Shown: positions 32,061 through 41,820 of the stretch, in pieces | Layout of the letters: every line of letters begins with the position of its first letter | Position numbering within the stretch: the first letter of the stretch is position 1 | Assembly (NCBI RefSeq): GCF_963678635.1 | Contig: NC_087070.1 | Coordinates: 27,650,057-27,714,056, forward strand | From: Symsagittifera roscoffensis | Taxonomy: Eukaryota; Xenacoelomorpha; Acoela; Convolutidae | Direction: 5' to 3' | DNA: 64,000 bases | Notes under the pieces: model-generated | What the model was told of the DNA's origin: nothing | What the model saw: the letters and a program-made list of their open reading frames with translations, nothing else | The model's database searches: none | Made by a program: the position numbers and the translations under genes

Positions 32061-32382
32061 GATATTGAAGGATTTAAACGTGGCGAGAAAACTTTCATCA
32101 TAAAAGAACTTTTCGTTTGCTCTGTTGATACAATTGATACAATTCAATTTCTACACCAGTTCTTTTTAACAATTTGTCAAAAGAAGAGAAATAAGCTTAC
32201 AATTGTGTATCTAAATTTCTGCGCGGGCTTCGTTGGGACAAAGGTGATTACCCTTACTCTTACTTGGATCAAACTTATGACAACATTCGTTTGAGGGTAC
32301 ACAAAAATTTCTTTCATGAACAGAGTACTTGAAATATCTTGTGACAAATTTGGAAGATTTTGACTGCCCAAAGGTTGAATAG
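32061..32382 (+). pseudogene. possible DnaQ-like exonuclease relic (array P3)
   Basis: Begins DIEGFKRGEKTFIIKELFV, then FLTICQKKRNKLTIVYL and CAGFVGTK. A shifted end reads TEYLKYLVTNLEDFDCPKVE with TAG at 32,380 and an in-frame TGA before TEYL. The DxE motif at the start fits motif I of DEDD exonucleases; other motifs cannot be placed. Broken by a frame change near 32,270. Confidence 0.4.
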
Positions 32383-32494
32383 CATTTGGGTCAAGAAAAA
32401 AGATTTGCAAACGACATTCTCTTTTACTTCCACCGCATCAGTTAGTAAAACACTGTATCCGTAGAAAATCCAAAATTTTTTCGATTGGATACAA

Positions 32495-32841
32495 ATGAAT
32501 TGTCCAATGATGCAAACAACTTTATCTCCAAATTTGGTGGTTTACGCTTCGATGACTAATCAGAGTCCAGAAAACAATTTAGCACCATTAACTAAAGTTA
32601 CGCTTAAGCGAACAGGCATAGTAGATTGTCGAGGAAAACCTCCCCTACAAAAACTCGAGCAAATTACACTGAGCGATACCGAAATCGATAATATTTGGAA
32701 CTTCTTTACAGTTCTTGACTAGCTTCACTTGTACAATTTCCATACTCTAGGAATTTTGACAGTCAATTCAGCTGTTGTTCAATCTCATTATGAAAGGGCT
32801 GCAACCTCAGCTGGGAGAGAGGAGACAGATCCATTTACATG
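32495..32841 (+). CDS. Y1 ORF copy with conserved internal TAG (array P3)
   Basis: 75 codons from ATG (MNCPMMQTTLSPNLVVYASM) to TAG at 32,720, then in-frame LHLYNFHTLGIL and AATSAGREE to TGA near 32,839. Most differences from the 26,285 copy are single substitutions that keep the frame. Confidence 0.4.
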
Positions 32842-33053
32842 ACCAAGAGCTTCCAGCTGAACTGAAAGAATTAATCAAAACTGATAACGTTGAAGAATTA
32901 CATTTAGTTCAAGCCAATATCAGAGTTCCTGCTCATGTTTCTGAAAAAATCAAATATAATTGTAACCATGATAAGTTCACAAAATCTGAATTCTTCGTCA
33001 TTGAACGAGAAGTTGATTTACCTGTTGAACCGAAAAAAAAGAAGCACAAGTAA
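32775..33053 (+). CDS. Y2 ORF copy, 92 aa (array P3)
   Basis: Same protein as 26,541-26,876 with a cleaner basic end (VEPKKKKHK) before TAA at 33,051. The frame is kept against the sister despite about a dozen substitutions, suggesting it was coding for some time after duplication or that duplication is recent. Confidence 0.45.
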   Translation: MFNLIMKGLQPQLGERRQIHLHDQELPAELKELIKTDNVEELHLVQANIRVPAHVSEKIKYNCNHDKFTKSEFFVIEREVDLPVEPKKKKHK

Positions 33054-33695
33054 ACAAAAATTTGTGAATATAATTAAATAAATTTATTGATTGTCTTCAT
33101 TTTTATTTAATCTTATGTAATTACTAGTTGATAACATGTCGTAGTCGAAAATTCATTATTTGAAAAAAAAGACACAAAACGTGCAGTTAACAGGCGAGAT
33201 ATTACCAAAAGAACTTTAAGACGAAATCAAAACTGGAAACGTAGAAAAAATTGTTCTGTACATATGGCAGATAAAACCATAGCAGTATAAATATAACAAA
33301 ATAAAAACCAAAAGACAATCGGTCGGAGAGAAAAAAAGGCGATTGGTATGCAGTTTTAACTATCAAACTTGATACGAATAAGCAAAAAAGTCTTCTAGTA
33401 GACGTTGAAATTAAAGAAACCACCGTCGAGAACAATGATTGCGACTTTGTGGATATTGGGTGGTATCGAAATTTCTTTATCTGATAGAAACAGATCCTAG
33501 AAATTTTGTAATTCTGTTTCTCTTCCGTCTGCAGAAGTTGCCTTTTTTCACACAAGTACGTTTTATTTTCTTTTTGTTATCTTTATCTACTTCAAAATTA
33601 TCTTTTTACAACCTAAGTTGTGGCAAGACTGCCAGTTGGCTTTCGATACTGTCCAGTACAGCTGGTTACATGTAAGCAAATCCCAAGTAATAATA

Positions 33696-34381
33696 ATGAA
33701 TGAGATCATTTCAATAAAAGATCGTCTGTTTATGTCCGTTTCAGGTCCCTCGAGATCCGGCAAAACTGATTTAACTTTTCAAATGCTTCTCAGAGATACA
33801 TTCTATCTATCGTATTACAAGATATTTTACTTTTATCTTCACAATCAACCCAAATACCGTTCCTTTGTTTCTCACAACGAAATTGATATAGAATTTTTAA
33901 AATTGTCCAGCTTCGAAAATGTTAATAAATTGCGAGATTGCATGATTGTCTTTGATGACATGAAAACATTTTTCATGAAAAGTTTGATGTTAAATTTTAC
34001 AGCAGGCCGACATAAAAATGTTCATGTTATATATACAAGCATCATTTATTTCAGCAAATTAAACAATCACGTACAATAGATTTGAGAACAAGTCACTTGT
34101 TTTTGTTCAAATCACCTCGAGACATTCAACAAAGTGATTATTAAAGCAGACAATTGTATAACGCTAAATTCTTCCGTCATGCTTATCAATTGGCAATGAA
34201 AGAAGCTTTCGGTCATATGTTGATAGACTTAGATCCCAAAACTTCAGAATGTCTTCGTTATTCGTCAAACATAGTTCCACCATCGCCAACCATTTTTTAT
34301 TTAACATCCTCAAAAGCAGTCATCACATCTCTTGAAATTGGAAGAGAAAGAGTTATGTACTTTGAAGCAAATGCTCAATAG
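33696..34381 (+). pseudogene. Polinton/Maverick A32-type packaging ATPase (array P3), broken
   Basis: Walker A GPSRSGKT and the CMIVFDD Walker B-like motif are intact. One base is lost near 34,035 within the VIY..KH motif. The TAA between DY and RQL is at 34,142, the same site as in P2. The C-terminal part is clean here (34,154-34,381: AYQLAMKEAFGHMLIDLDPK, RYSSNIVPPSP, SSKAVITSLEIGRER). Each copy preserves a different part of the protein. Confidence 0.75.
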
Positions 34382-34603
34382 TAACCATTGTAGATCAATT
34401 TTGGCAAAAATTGATTCAAGTTTTATTTGATATCTTTGCGATTGTTTTGTAAATTTTGTTTCGTGGGCATGTTCCAGCTAACAAAACTTTTATCGAGAGT
34501 AAGAAAGTACCATTTGAAAAAAGTGTTGACCCGATGTTCAGTATCCTAGAAAAACGAAAAGTTTGGCAAACAATTTTTCACTGATTCAATCAATCGGAAA
34601 ATT

Positions 34604-35134
34604 GTGTTACTTTTACTTGAAACACTAGAACATAAGGCATGTATCCTGAAGAATTCATCCTCATTTCTCGCAAGACAGATGCTCCAGATTGAAAAAACTG
34701 TACCACAATCTCAAATTCTTAATAATCCATCAATTAATGACAAATCTTTTCAACTCAATTACATACAGCGATTTCGAGAACGAAATACCAATCGTGACTC
34801 TTCACCACCATTAAACCCAACTCCTAATCCTTTAACCCCTTTTAGTGTAGTACCTAATATTCGAGAAAGAAATCTATCTGCACTTACTAATTTCGGTGGA
34901 GATGGTGATGATGAAGCAGAAAAAGATGTTAAATCAGACACTTCTCAGTAGCCAACAAGTTCCAAGAGAATAGATAAAGACGATGAAAAATTTAATGGAA
35001 AAACAGCGGAAGTGTTTCGAAAGGTTATAGAAACCATCCAAGACCTATTGGAAGCTAATAACTTGGAAAGGGCAAACGTAGTATTAAAGCAGTTGTTCAA
35101 CTTTAAGTCTTTGAATCTAGACGTTGATGGATAG
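34604..35134 (+). pseudogene. Y5 copy with internal TAG (array P3)
   Basis: Frame matches 28,402-28,932, but a TAG near 34,949 replaces a CAG found in both sister copies. After it the frame continues (SSKRIDKDDEKFN, TIQDLLEANNLERANVV) to TAG at 35,132. Confidence 0.5.
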
Positions 35135-35269
35135 GTTTTATTTCAAGGAAAACCAACACTCGTTAAATTCAACCTTTGAACAATACACAGCAAAGCACAA
35201 AAAAGTTTGAGGGTGTATTTTACCTTCAAATGTGTGAAATTTATTGTTGAAGAACAAGTTGAGTTTTAA

Positions 35270-35536
35270 TTGATACTTTTCATTGTACCTTTTTTAATGA
35301 TGAGTTCAATGGACTTGATTTCAACTTTCGATATAAAACTTATTCAAGAAATGTTTAACAATATTAAAACACAATATCCAGAAAAATCAGTCGAATTTCA
35401 GTATTTTTTAGCCATTGTTTGTATTTGGATGTTAATAATATTTAGATTCTTTTTTGAAAAACAGATCATATGGTGGTTTAATTGGAATAGACAATTAGTC
35501 GCTCGAAAAACACTTGAAACAATTCAAATTACTTAG
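35270..35536 (+). CDS. X-block ORF, 88 codons, probable small membrane protein
   Basis: The best preserved X ORF: a hydrophobic lead-in (LFIVPFLMMSS), then STFDIKLIQEMFNNIKTQYP, a strong hydrophobic stretch (FLAIVCIWMLIIFRFFF, about 17 residues, a likely membrane span), and IWWFNWNRQLVARKTLETIQ. It ends TAG at 35,534. The same frame continues upstream past a TAA into the W4-like VKFIVEE sequence in most copies. Function unknown. Confidence 0.4.
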   Translation: MILFIVPFLMMSSMDLISTFDIKLIQEMFNNIKTQYPEKSVEFQYFLAIVCIWMLIIFRFFFEKQIIWWFNWNRQLVARKTLETIQIT

Positions 35537-35778
35537 ATAAATGCAATAGTGCATGACGCAGCAGTATATTTGCAAGAAAAAAAGAATACCGGACCTGGGT
35601 ACCCATAACTTTTGCCTTCTCCAATGAAAAACTGTTACCTTGGTCAGGTGACAGGTATAGCGTTTTGCTTATTTCTAAAAGCATTCAAACCAAAGTTATA
35701 TCATTTGTTGGAATCTTGAGTGAAAGTCATTTTTACCCAAAGAAAGAAAACTAAAAATTTGTTTTTCAACCGTCCCTT

Positions 35779-36124
35779 TTTGAAGGATTTAAACGTGGCA
35801 AAAAAACTTTCATCATAAAAGAACTTTTCGTTTGCTCTGTTGATACAATTGATACAATTCAATTTCTACACCAATTCTACTTAACAATTTGTCAAAAGAT
35901 GAGAAAAAAGCTTAAAATTGGGTATCTAAATTTCTGCGCGGGCTTCGTTGGGATGAAAGTGATTACCCTTACTCTTACTTGGATCACATTTGTGACAACA
36001 TTCGTTTGAGGAACACAAACTCCCATTTTTCGCTAAAGGTATACAAAAATTTGTTTTATCAACTGAGTACTTGAAATACCCCATGACAAATTTAGGAGAT
36101 ATTGGCTGCCCAAAAGTTGAATAG
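35779..36124 (+). pseudogene. possible DnaQ-like exonuclease relic (array P4)
   Basis: Lacks the DIE residues at the very start through a small deletion, but its C-terminal part is unbroken (PFFAKGIQKFVLSTEYLKYP, LGDIGCPKVE, TAG at 36,122). It carries 13-30 extra bases (near 36,012-36,040) absent from the sisters, coding the PFFAKG piece, which suggests that P2 and P3 suffered a deletion there. Confidence 0.4.
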
Positions 36125-36249
36125 TTATTGGGTCAAGAAAAAAATATTTGCAATCGACATTCTTTTTTACTTCCACCGCATCAATTATTAAAACATTGTA
36201 CCCGTAGAAAAACTAAAGTTTTTCGATTTGATGCAAAAAGAATTGTCCA

Positions 36250-36576
36250 ATGACAACCTTATCTCCAAAATTGGTGGTTTACGCTTCGATGACTAATCAG
36301 AGTCCTGAAAAAAGTTTAACACCATTAATTAAAGTTACTCTTACGCGGACAGGCAAAATAGTTTGTCGAGGAAAATCTCTCCTACAAAAACTCGAGCAAA
36401 TTAGACTGAGCGATACCGAAATCGATATTATTTGGAAATTTTTTCCAGCTCTTGACTAGTTTCACTTGTACAAGGTCCATACTCTAGGAAATTTGACAGT
36501 CAATTCAGTTGTTCAATCTCAACCTGAAAGGGCTGCAATCTCAGATGGGAGAGAGGAGAGAAATCCGTTTACATGA
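36250..36576 (+). CDS. Y1 ORF copy (array P4)
   Basis: Starts MTTLSPKLVVYASMTNQSPE after loss of the first codons. TAG at 36,457 at the same codon as in the other two copies, then FHLYKVHTLGNL in the same frame to TGA near 36,574. Confidence 0.35.
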
Positions 36577-37099
36577 CTAAGAGCTTCCAGCTGAACTGAA
36601 AGAATTAGTCAAAACTGATAACGTTGAAGAAACATATTTAGAGCAAGCCACCATCAGAGTTCTTGCTCATTTGTCTGTAAAAATCAAGTATAATTGTAAC
36701 CATGATAAGTTCACAAAATTTGAATTCTTCTTCATTGAACGAGGATTTGATTTACCTGTTGAACCGAAAAAAAGAAGCACGTGTATACTAAACTTTGTGA
36801 AAACTAATAAATATATTTATTGATTGTCTTCATTTTTATTTAATCTTTTGTGATTACTAGTTGAAATAACATGTCGTGTTTTAAATTTCATTATTTCAAA
36901 AAAATAGTTTCGCCAAAAAAAATTACACAAAATGTGAAGTTAACAGGTGAGAATTTACCAAAAGAATTCTTCGACAAAATCAAAACTGGAACCGTAGAAA
37001 AAAATGTTCTGATACATATGGCAGATAAAACCATAGCAGTATAAACATTAAAAAAAAAGAAACCAAAAAACAATCGGTCGGAGAGAAAAAAAGGCATTT

Positions 37100-37755
37100 C
37101 GACAAAAGATCGTCTGTTTATGTCCGTTTTAGATCCCTCGGCAAATTGATTTGACTTTTCAAAAGCTTCTCAGAGGTACATTCTATCCATCGAATAACAA
37201 GAAATTCTATTTTTATCTTCACAATCAATCCAAATACCGTTCCTTTGTTTCTCACAACGAAATTTATATTGAATTTTTGAAATTGTCCAGCTTCGAAATT
37301 GTTAATAAATTAGGAGATTGCATGATTGTTTTTGATGACATGAAAACAATTTTAATGAAAAGTTTTTTTGTTAAAATTTACAGCAGGCGAATATAAAAAT
37401 GTTCATGTTATATATGTCAAGCATAATTTATTTCAGCAAAGTAAACAATCGCGCAAAATAGATTTGAAAACAAATCAGTTGATTTTGCTCAAATCACCTC
37501 GATACATTCAACATATTGATTATTAAGGCAGCCAATTGTATAATGCTAAGTTCCTCCGTCATGCTTATCAGTTGGCAATCAAAGAATATTTCGGTCATAT
37601 GTTGATAGACTTAGATCCCAAAACTTCACAATGTCTTCGTTATTCGTCAAACATTGTTCCACCATTTTTTATTTAACATCCTCAAAAGCAGTCATCACAT
37701 CTCTTGAAATTGGAAGAGAAAGAGTTATGTACTTTGAAGCAAATGCTCAATAGTA
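37100..37755 (+). pseudogene. Polinton/Maverick A32-type packaging ATPase (array P4), Walker A lost
   Basis: The Walker A glycine-rich loop is destroyed by a short deletion near 37,135. The following SFVSHNEIYIEFLKLSSFE and Walker B-like CMIVFDD remain. A frame change lies near 37,370, TAA at 37,524 is shared with the sisters, and a ~13-base deletion lies near 37,665. This is the most decayed of the three copies. Confidence 0.75.
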
Positions 37756-38042
37756 ACCATTGTAGATCAATTTTGGCAAAAACTGATTCAAATTTTATTA
37801 GATATCTTTGCGATTGTTTTGTAAATTTTTTTTCGTGGGCATGTTCCAGCTAACAAAAATTTTATCCCGATGTTTTATCCAGCTAACAAAAATTTTATCC
37901 CGAATGGGAGATTAGGAAAGTACCATTTGAAAAAATTGTTGACCCGATGTTCAGTATCCTAGAAAAACGAAAAGTTTGGCAAACAATATTGCACTGGTTA
38001 AATCAACCGGAAAATTGTGTTACTTTTATTTGAAAAACTAGA

Positions 38043-38542
38043 GCATAAGGCATGTATGCTGCAGAATTCATTTTCATTTCTCGCAAGACATATGCTCCAG
38101 ATTTAAAAAACTGTACCACAATTTCAAATCCCTAATAATCCATCAATCAATGACAAGTCTTCTCAACTCAATTACATATAGCGATTTCGAGAACGAAATA
38201 TCAATCGTGACTCTCCACCACCATTAAACCCAACTCCTAATCCTTTAACCCCTTTTAGTGTAGTACCAAATCTTCGAGAAAGAAATCTATCTGCACTTAC
38301 TAATTTCAGTGGAAATGGTAATGATGAAGCAGAAAAAGATGTTAAATTAGACACTTCTCAGCAGCAAACAAGTTCCAAGAGAATAGAAAAAGACGATGAA
38401 AAAAGTAATGGAAAAACAAGTGTTTTGAAAGGTTATGGAATCCATCCAAAACCTATTGGAGGCTAATAACTTGGAAAGGGCAAATGTAGTCTTAAAGCAG
38501 TTGCTCAACGTTAAATCTTTGAATCTAGACGTTGACGGATAG
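38043..38542 (+). pseudogene. Y5 copy (array P4), broken
   Basis: Matches 28,402-28,932 with TAA at ~38,103 (AAA/GAA in the sisters), TAG at ~38,178 (CAG in both sisters) and a small deletion near 38,418 that shifts the frame. The terminal TAG at 38,540 is shared by all copies. Confidence 0.5.
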
Positions 38543-38950
38543 GTTTTAATTCAAGGAAAACCAACAATCGTTAAAAATCAGTCTTTGTACGATACACCGC
38601 AAAACACAAAACAAATTGAGGGTGTATTTTATCTTCAAATTTTGAAAGAACTGAGTCTTGATCCTAGTTTAGTGTCCAACACTTATGACAAAAAGATTCT
38701 CCGCTCACTTAAGAGCGAAGCAGCTAAGCCCTCAACTTCTTCCTTTGCCTCAGACAGTCCGACTACAGAGAAATCGAAGACATTAAAACTCTCCTCAACG
38801 AAGACTCGATCGACAACTCTCAAACCCAGAATCAAGCAAACCCACAAAAAAGAATTTTCTACCACCAAAGACGACGACGATGAAAACTACGAAAGCAGTA
38901 AAGAATCGTTTGCTACGTCAACAAAAGAATGGAAATCATACTATCAGTGA
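38543..38950 (+). CDS. unassigned Ser/Thr/Lys-rich frame upstream of the integrase
   Basis: Continues in the frame of Y5 beyond its TAG. Front part IQGKPTIVKNQSLYDTP and YLQILKELSLDPSLV is balanced; the rest is a disordered S/T/K/D-rich linker, ending TGA at 38,948. The front is partly present, then cut, in the other copies. It may be the N-terminal extension of the integrase polyprotein or the true C-terminus of Y5. Confidence 0.4.
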   Translation, partial: VLIQGKPTIVKNQSLYDTPQNTKQIEGVFYLQILKELSLDPSLVSNTYDKKILRSLKSEAAKPSTSSFASDSPTTEKSKTLKLSSTKTRSTTLKPRIKQTHKKEFSTTKDDDDENYESSKESFATSTKEWKSYYQ

Positions 38951-39165
38951 AGAGAAGAAACTCGAATTACTCTACTCGAAGGGTCCAGCTGCATTTGATA
39001 GCGTAACAAAATTAACAAATGCTAGTCAACTCTCACCAAAAAAACTTTAAGAATTTCTGCGATCTCAATCATCACATACAAAATACGGATTGTTAGTTGC
39101 TGTCGATTGCCTATCTCGTTACTTACGAACTCCTGAAGACCAAATATGCTAAAGAAACATTACGA
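38934..39165 (+). pseudogene. Polinton-type integrase, N-terminal part, internally deleted
   Basis: Reads EEKKLELLYSKGPAAFDSV, LTNASQLSPKKL-stop-EFLRSQSSHTKY, then GLLVAVDCLSRYLR and, after a frame change near 39,115, LKTKYAKETL. The first piece is the N-terminal domain of retroviral-type integrases of Polintons. YLLVAVDCLSRY-like sequence is the region just after the first catalytic Asp. About 60-70 residues expected between them are missing, so the joint at KY/GLL is a deletion. An in-frame TAA lies at 39,048. The remainder of the core is not here; a rear half is at 62,998-63,440. Confidence 0.6.
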
Positions 39166-39189
39166 GGCCAAACTGTGTCTTCTCTGCAT

Positions 39190-39545
39190 TGTAAGCGGAA
39201 TCTGCAACAAGCCAAAATCAGTTTTGTCGCGGAATTCGCAACATTGCTACTTTTTTTGATCTTCTATGCTGTTTTGGATTCCACAAACAAATACCCAAAT
39301 CATTGTACCACTCAAAATTGCTCCAAAAATATGCGAATTTGCGGAATCCGCGACAGTATTTGTGAAATCCAGAACAGTTTGTGGAACCCACAAACAAATG
39401 ATAAAACATTTGAATCGTTAAATTGAGATGTTGCGGAATCCGCAACTGTAAGTGGAATCCGCAAATTGTAAGTGGAATCCACAAATTGTAAGTGGAATCC
39501 GCAAATTGTAAGTGGAATCCGCATTTTGTTTGCGGATTCCATTTA
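39190..39545. repeat. GGAATCCGC minisatellite, copy 1
   Basis: Four clean 20-bp units (TGTAAGTGGAATCCGCAAAT type) at ~39,443-39,525, preceded by degenerate GCGGAATTCGC and GGAATCC words from 39,190. The same motif family returns at 62,570 and 63,860. It directly follows an integrase fragment here and lies near one there. Confidence 0.8.
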
Positions 39546-39685
39546 CATATATGTATATATGTGGTAACGTTTTAATTTATATCTTTTATTAACTACATGT
39601 GTTCACTAACAACGGTTCACCAAATATACATGACGTCTACCAGTCTGAATTCGAGCTCAACTTCGATCTGACCACCTTCGTCACC

Positions 39686-39815
39686 AAATTCGATCCCAGT
39701 TCCTGTAATGCAATTTCAATCCAAATTCCTGTAGCCCAATTTCGATCCCGATTCCTGTAACCAAGCTTCGATCCCGATTCCTGTAACCCAACTTCGATCC
39801 CAATTCCTGCCATCA
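39686..39815. repeat. ~30-bp minisatellite, about four units
   Basis: Units of the form TTCGATCCCGATTCCTGTAA (plus ~10 bases) repeat at ~39,690, 39,719, 39,748 and 39,778. The minus-strand frame across it is a by-product. From 39,816 to 40,337 nothing else is supported. Confidence 0.75.
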
Positions 39816-40337
39816 ATCTCAATTCCTGCAAAAGGAACAAATTGAACAAACATATGAAGTAAACTCGCATTTAAATTAATCAGGTAAATTCAAATATAAT
39901 TAAGGTAATTTCAATAAATAAGGTGTTGTTTGATAAGGCAAATTTTTCGGGAACTTATTTTTGTTTTTGCAATTAACCACTTATTTTAGCTGTAGTTGTT
40001 CAAGTTTTGTTAATCTTTTTACCTAAAACGGATTTACTCAAATTCGTTTTTCTTAATAGATAATTTACTTTCTATGAGCAAATTACACCAAATAGATAGT
40101 TTACTTTTTATGAGCAACTTTGACGGGCCGGCATATTTTTCAGACCATAACACATACTGCATACAGCAAAAAGAATACGGCAAATTACGGTTAATTTAAA
40201 GAGATCAATTAACAACAAACGTAAGAAAACAGTCATGACAACAAACAGTATAAACAGTTCAAGTTAATCATTCCAAGTCATTGAAAAATCCTGGGTGGAC
40301 CTGGCCGTATTATGTCTAAATACTTCTCGGTACATAT

Positions 40338-40526
40338 CTACCACGGCATGCATTTATATGGCATCAGATTGTGCTCATAAGGAAATCTGTGTTCGTTGAA
40401 CTTGAGAGATTTGATCAGAGTGTCTAGATCACGTTCGTTTCTTACTGGCAACAAATTCCATTTTCCCCCCAGCACAGAATCCCGTGATTGATGGCATCCA
40501 AAAAGTCCTGAGGTTATACTGCCCAA
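40338..40526 (-). CDS. possible exon, unassigned
   Basis: 62 codons on the minus strand reading SVLGGKWNLLPVRNERDLD and NEHRFPYEHNLMPYKC. It lies downstream, in the minus direction, of the 40,705-41,460 coding blocks and could be their last exon. No family recognised. Confidence 0.3.
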   Translation of the reverse strand: MGSITSGLFGCHQSRDSVLGGKWNLLPVRNERDLDTLIKSLKFNEHRFPYEHNLMPYKCMPW

Positions 40527-40704
40527 AAATTTAGCAGCTCACTGTGTGGATGATAAACCAATGGCCTTTCTGGTTACTGGTGTAGCTGGAACCAATATGA
40601 AAATTTGGCCAGTTTTTTTCCTCATCAAGTCAACGCATCTTTTTATTGCCAAAAATTTCGCAAAAATTTGGCCAATTGGGTGAGTAATATCCCTCAGATT
40701 GCAG

Positions 40705-40929
40705 CTAAAATCGATCTAAATCGAAGCACAAGAGAATAAAAGAATAAATCATATTTGTTTTTGGAGAAACAACGAAATTGAAAAAAAAACAGCCACAAAC
40801 CAAAAAATCTTCTTCAGCAAGCTCCGCCAATACAGAAGGCATTGTCAGGGTGACATCCGCATTTTCGATGGAACTCATTCCAGCAAATGCTCGTTTCTTC
40901 GGATAATTGAATTTCACATAATCAATCAT
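40705..40929 (-). CDS. possible exon, unassigned
   Basis: 74 codons; the first ~45 (YVKFNYPKKRAFAGMSSIEN, LTMPSVLAELAEEDFLV) look protein-like, the rest is F/L-rich. A GTGAAATTCAATTA near its start resembles the GTGAAATTA donor at 40,980, hinting at a small duplication. Probably part of the same minus-strand gene as 40,981-41,460. Confidence 0.35.
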   Translation of the reverse strand: MIDYVKFNYPKKRAFAGMSSIENADVTLTMPSVLAELAEEDFLVCGCFFFNFVVSPKTNMIYSFILLCFDLDRF

Positions 40930-40980
40930 GATTATTTAGTAGATTAGTTTTACATTTGATTAGTTACTAGATAATTTCAC

Positions 40981-41460
40981 CTGTATTACACCGTTGATGC
41001 ATGGAACAAAATTCAAGGGTTTGTCACTTTCTGGCAACTCAAAATAATCAAGGTGACTCAAAATATCTTCCTGCGGTTTTTCCTCCTTGTTTGCTTTTTT
41101 GGCCTTGGGCTCTGAGGGTCTTTGTTCGGGTCTAGATTTCTCACCATCCGAATCATGGATTTTAAGAAATCGTCTGGCAGTGATTCTCCGGCGACTCGTT
41201 TCCTTGACTCGCCTTGTGACTCGTTTCTCAACTCGGAGTACCTAATGTATAAATTGCCACTGCATGATGGTCCATTCCCCGCAGTATTCTGAGGTTTGTC
41301 GACCAAACGAACTGTGCACTGGTACACGAAAGGGTCGTTGATGATGACAGTCCCTATTTTTGACACTCCCAGCATGTTCAAAAGAGACTATCGAGTCCCT
41401 GTGCAGCCGTCTGGGGTTGAGCGATATTTTATCTTTTCTCAAATTCCGCAAAAATATCAT
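40981..41460 (-). pseudogene. minus-strand gene exon, unassigned, two frame changes
   Basis: In the minus direction: KISLNPRRLHRDSIVSF, a one-base frame change near 41,386, NMLGVSKIGTVIINDPFVYQ and CTVRLVDK, a polar linker rich in K/R (to ~41,080), a second frame change near 41,071, then ILSHLDYFELPESDK and NFVPCINGVIQ followed by a good GTGAAA donor at 40,980. Composition is strongly protein-like. Both breaks sit at A or T runs. I recognise no family. The frames further upstream (41,479-41,820) are open on both strands and are not assigned. Confidence 0.5.
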
Positions 41461-41820
41461 TGTGTTCGTGGAATTTCCTTATATTCCTTCTGTAGCGTTT
41501 TCTTTTCTGTCTTCTGGGACACTAAAGATGGCACTTCCCGGCCAATCAGACCATTTAATCTTTACGCACCAATGGCTGATTAATGATAAAATTACAGCAC
41601 TTGCCCAGATGGAAGTGACGGCATCGAGGACTTGTGTTTTTTTCTTTAACCGAAAAGTTCTACTTAGCATGATGACATGGATGAAAGACTCAAGTATATG
41701 GCTGAACTGAGGAGCGATTGAATGATTGAAATGAAATGATCCTTGGTTCAAGAATTGACTAATGACAGTTTTCCCTGATAATGACGGCTTTACTGATAGA
41801 ACTGCACGGTCTAGTTCCAC

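Larger units (their letters stand above)
29770..35964. repeat. array P3: second W-X-Y-X copy
   Basis: Offset from P2 is ~6,260 bp at the start and ~6,180 at the ATPase. The W block begins at ACATCTTCAAGG, that is, at the point equivalent to 23,508, so its first ~425 bp are lost. Contents in order: minus ORF remnant (29,800-29,970), broken W1 (30,418-30,780), W2-W4, X, exonuclease-like relic, Y1, Y2, ATPase, Y5, X. Confidence 0.85.
35965..39180. repeat. array P4: Y block continuing into the integrase region
   Basis: Follows the second X of P3 without a break; Y matches 26,040-28,990 and 32,250-35,190 with more decay. Unlike the other copies it does not return to X after Y5 but runs on into unique coding sequence (38,543-38,950) and an integrase front. 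It probably represents the original order of the element. Confidence 0.8.

Noticed and set aside
35540-35640. Phospholipase A2-like or capsid-like coding in the X block downstream of the membrane ORF
   Set aside because: A few glycine/tyrosine words are suggestive, but no catalytic His-Asp motif is visible and stops interrupt every frame.
41296-41820. Plus- and minus-strand ORFs of 95-116 codons overlapping each other
   Set aside because: Both strands are open by chance of composition. Only the minus-strand part below 41,460 has protein-like runs and a usable donor site.
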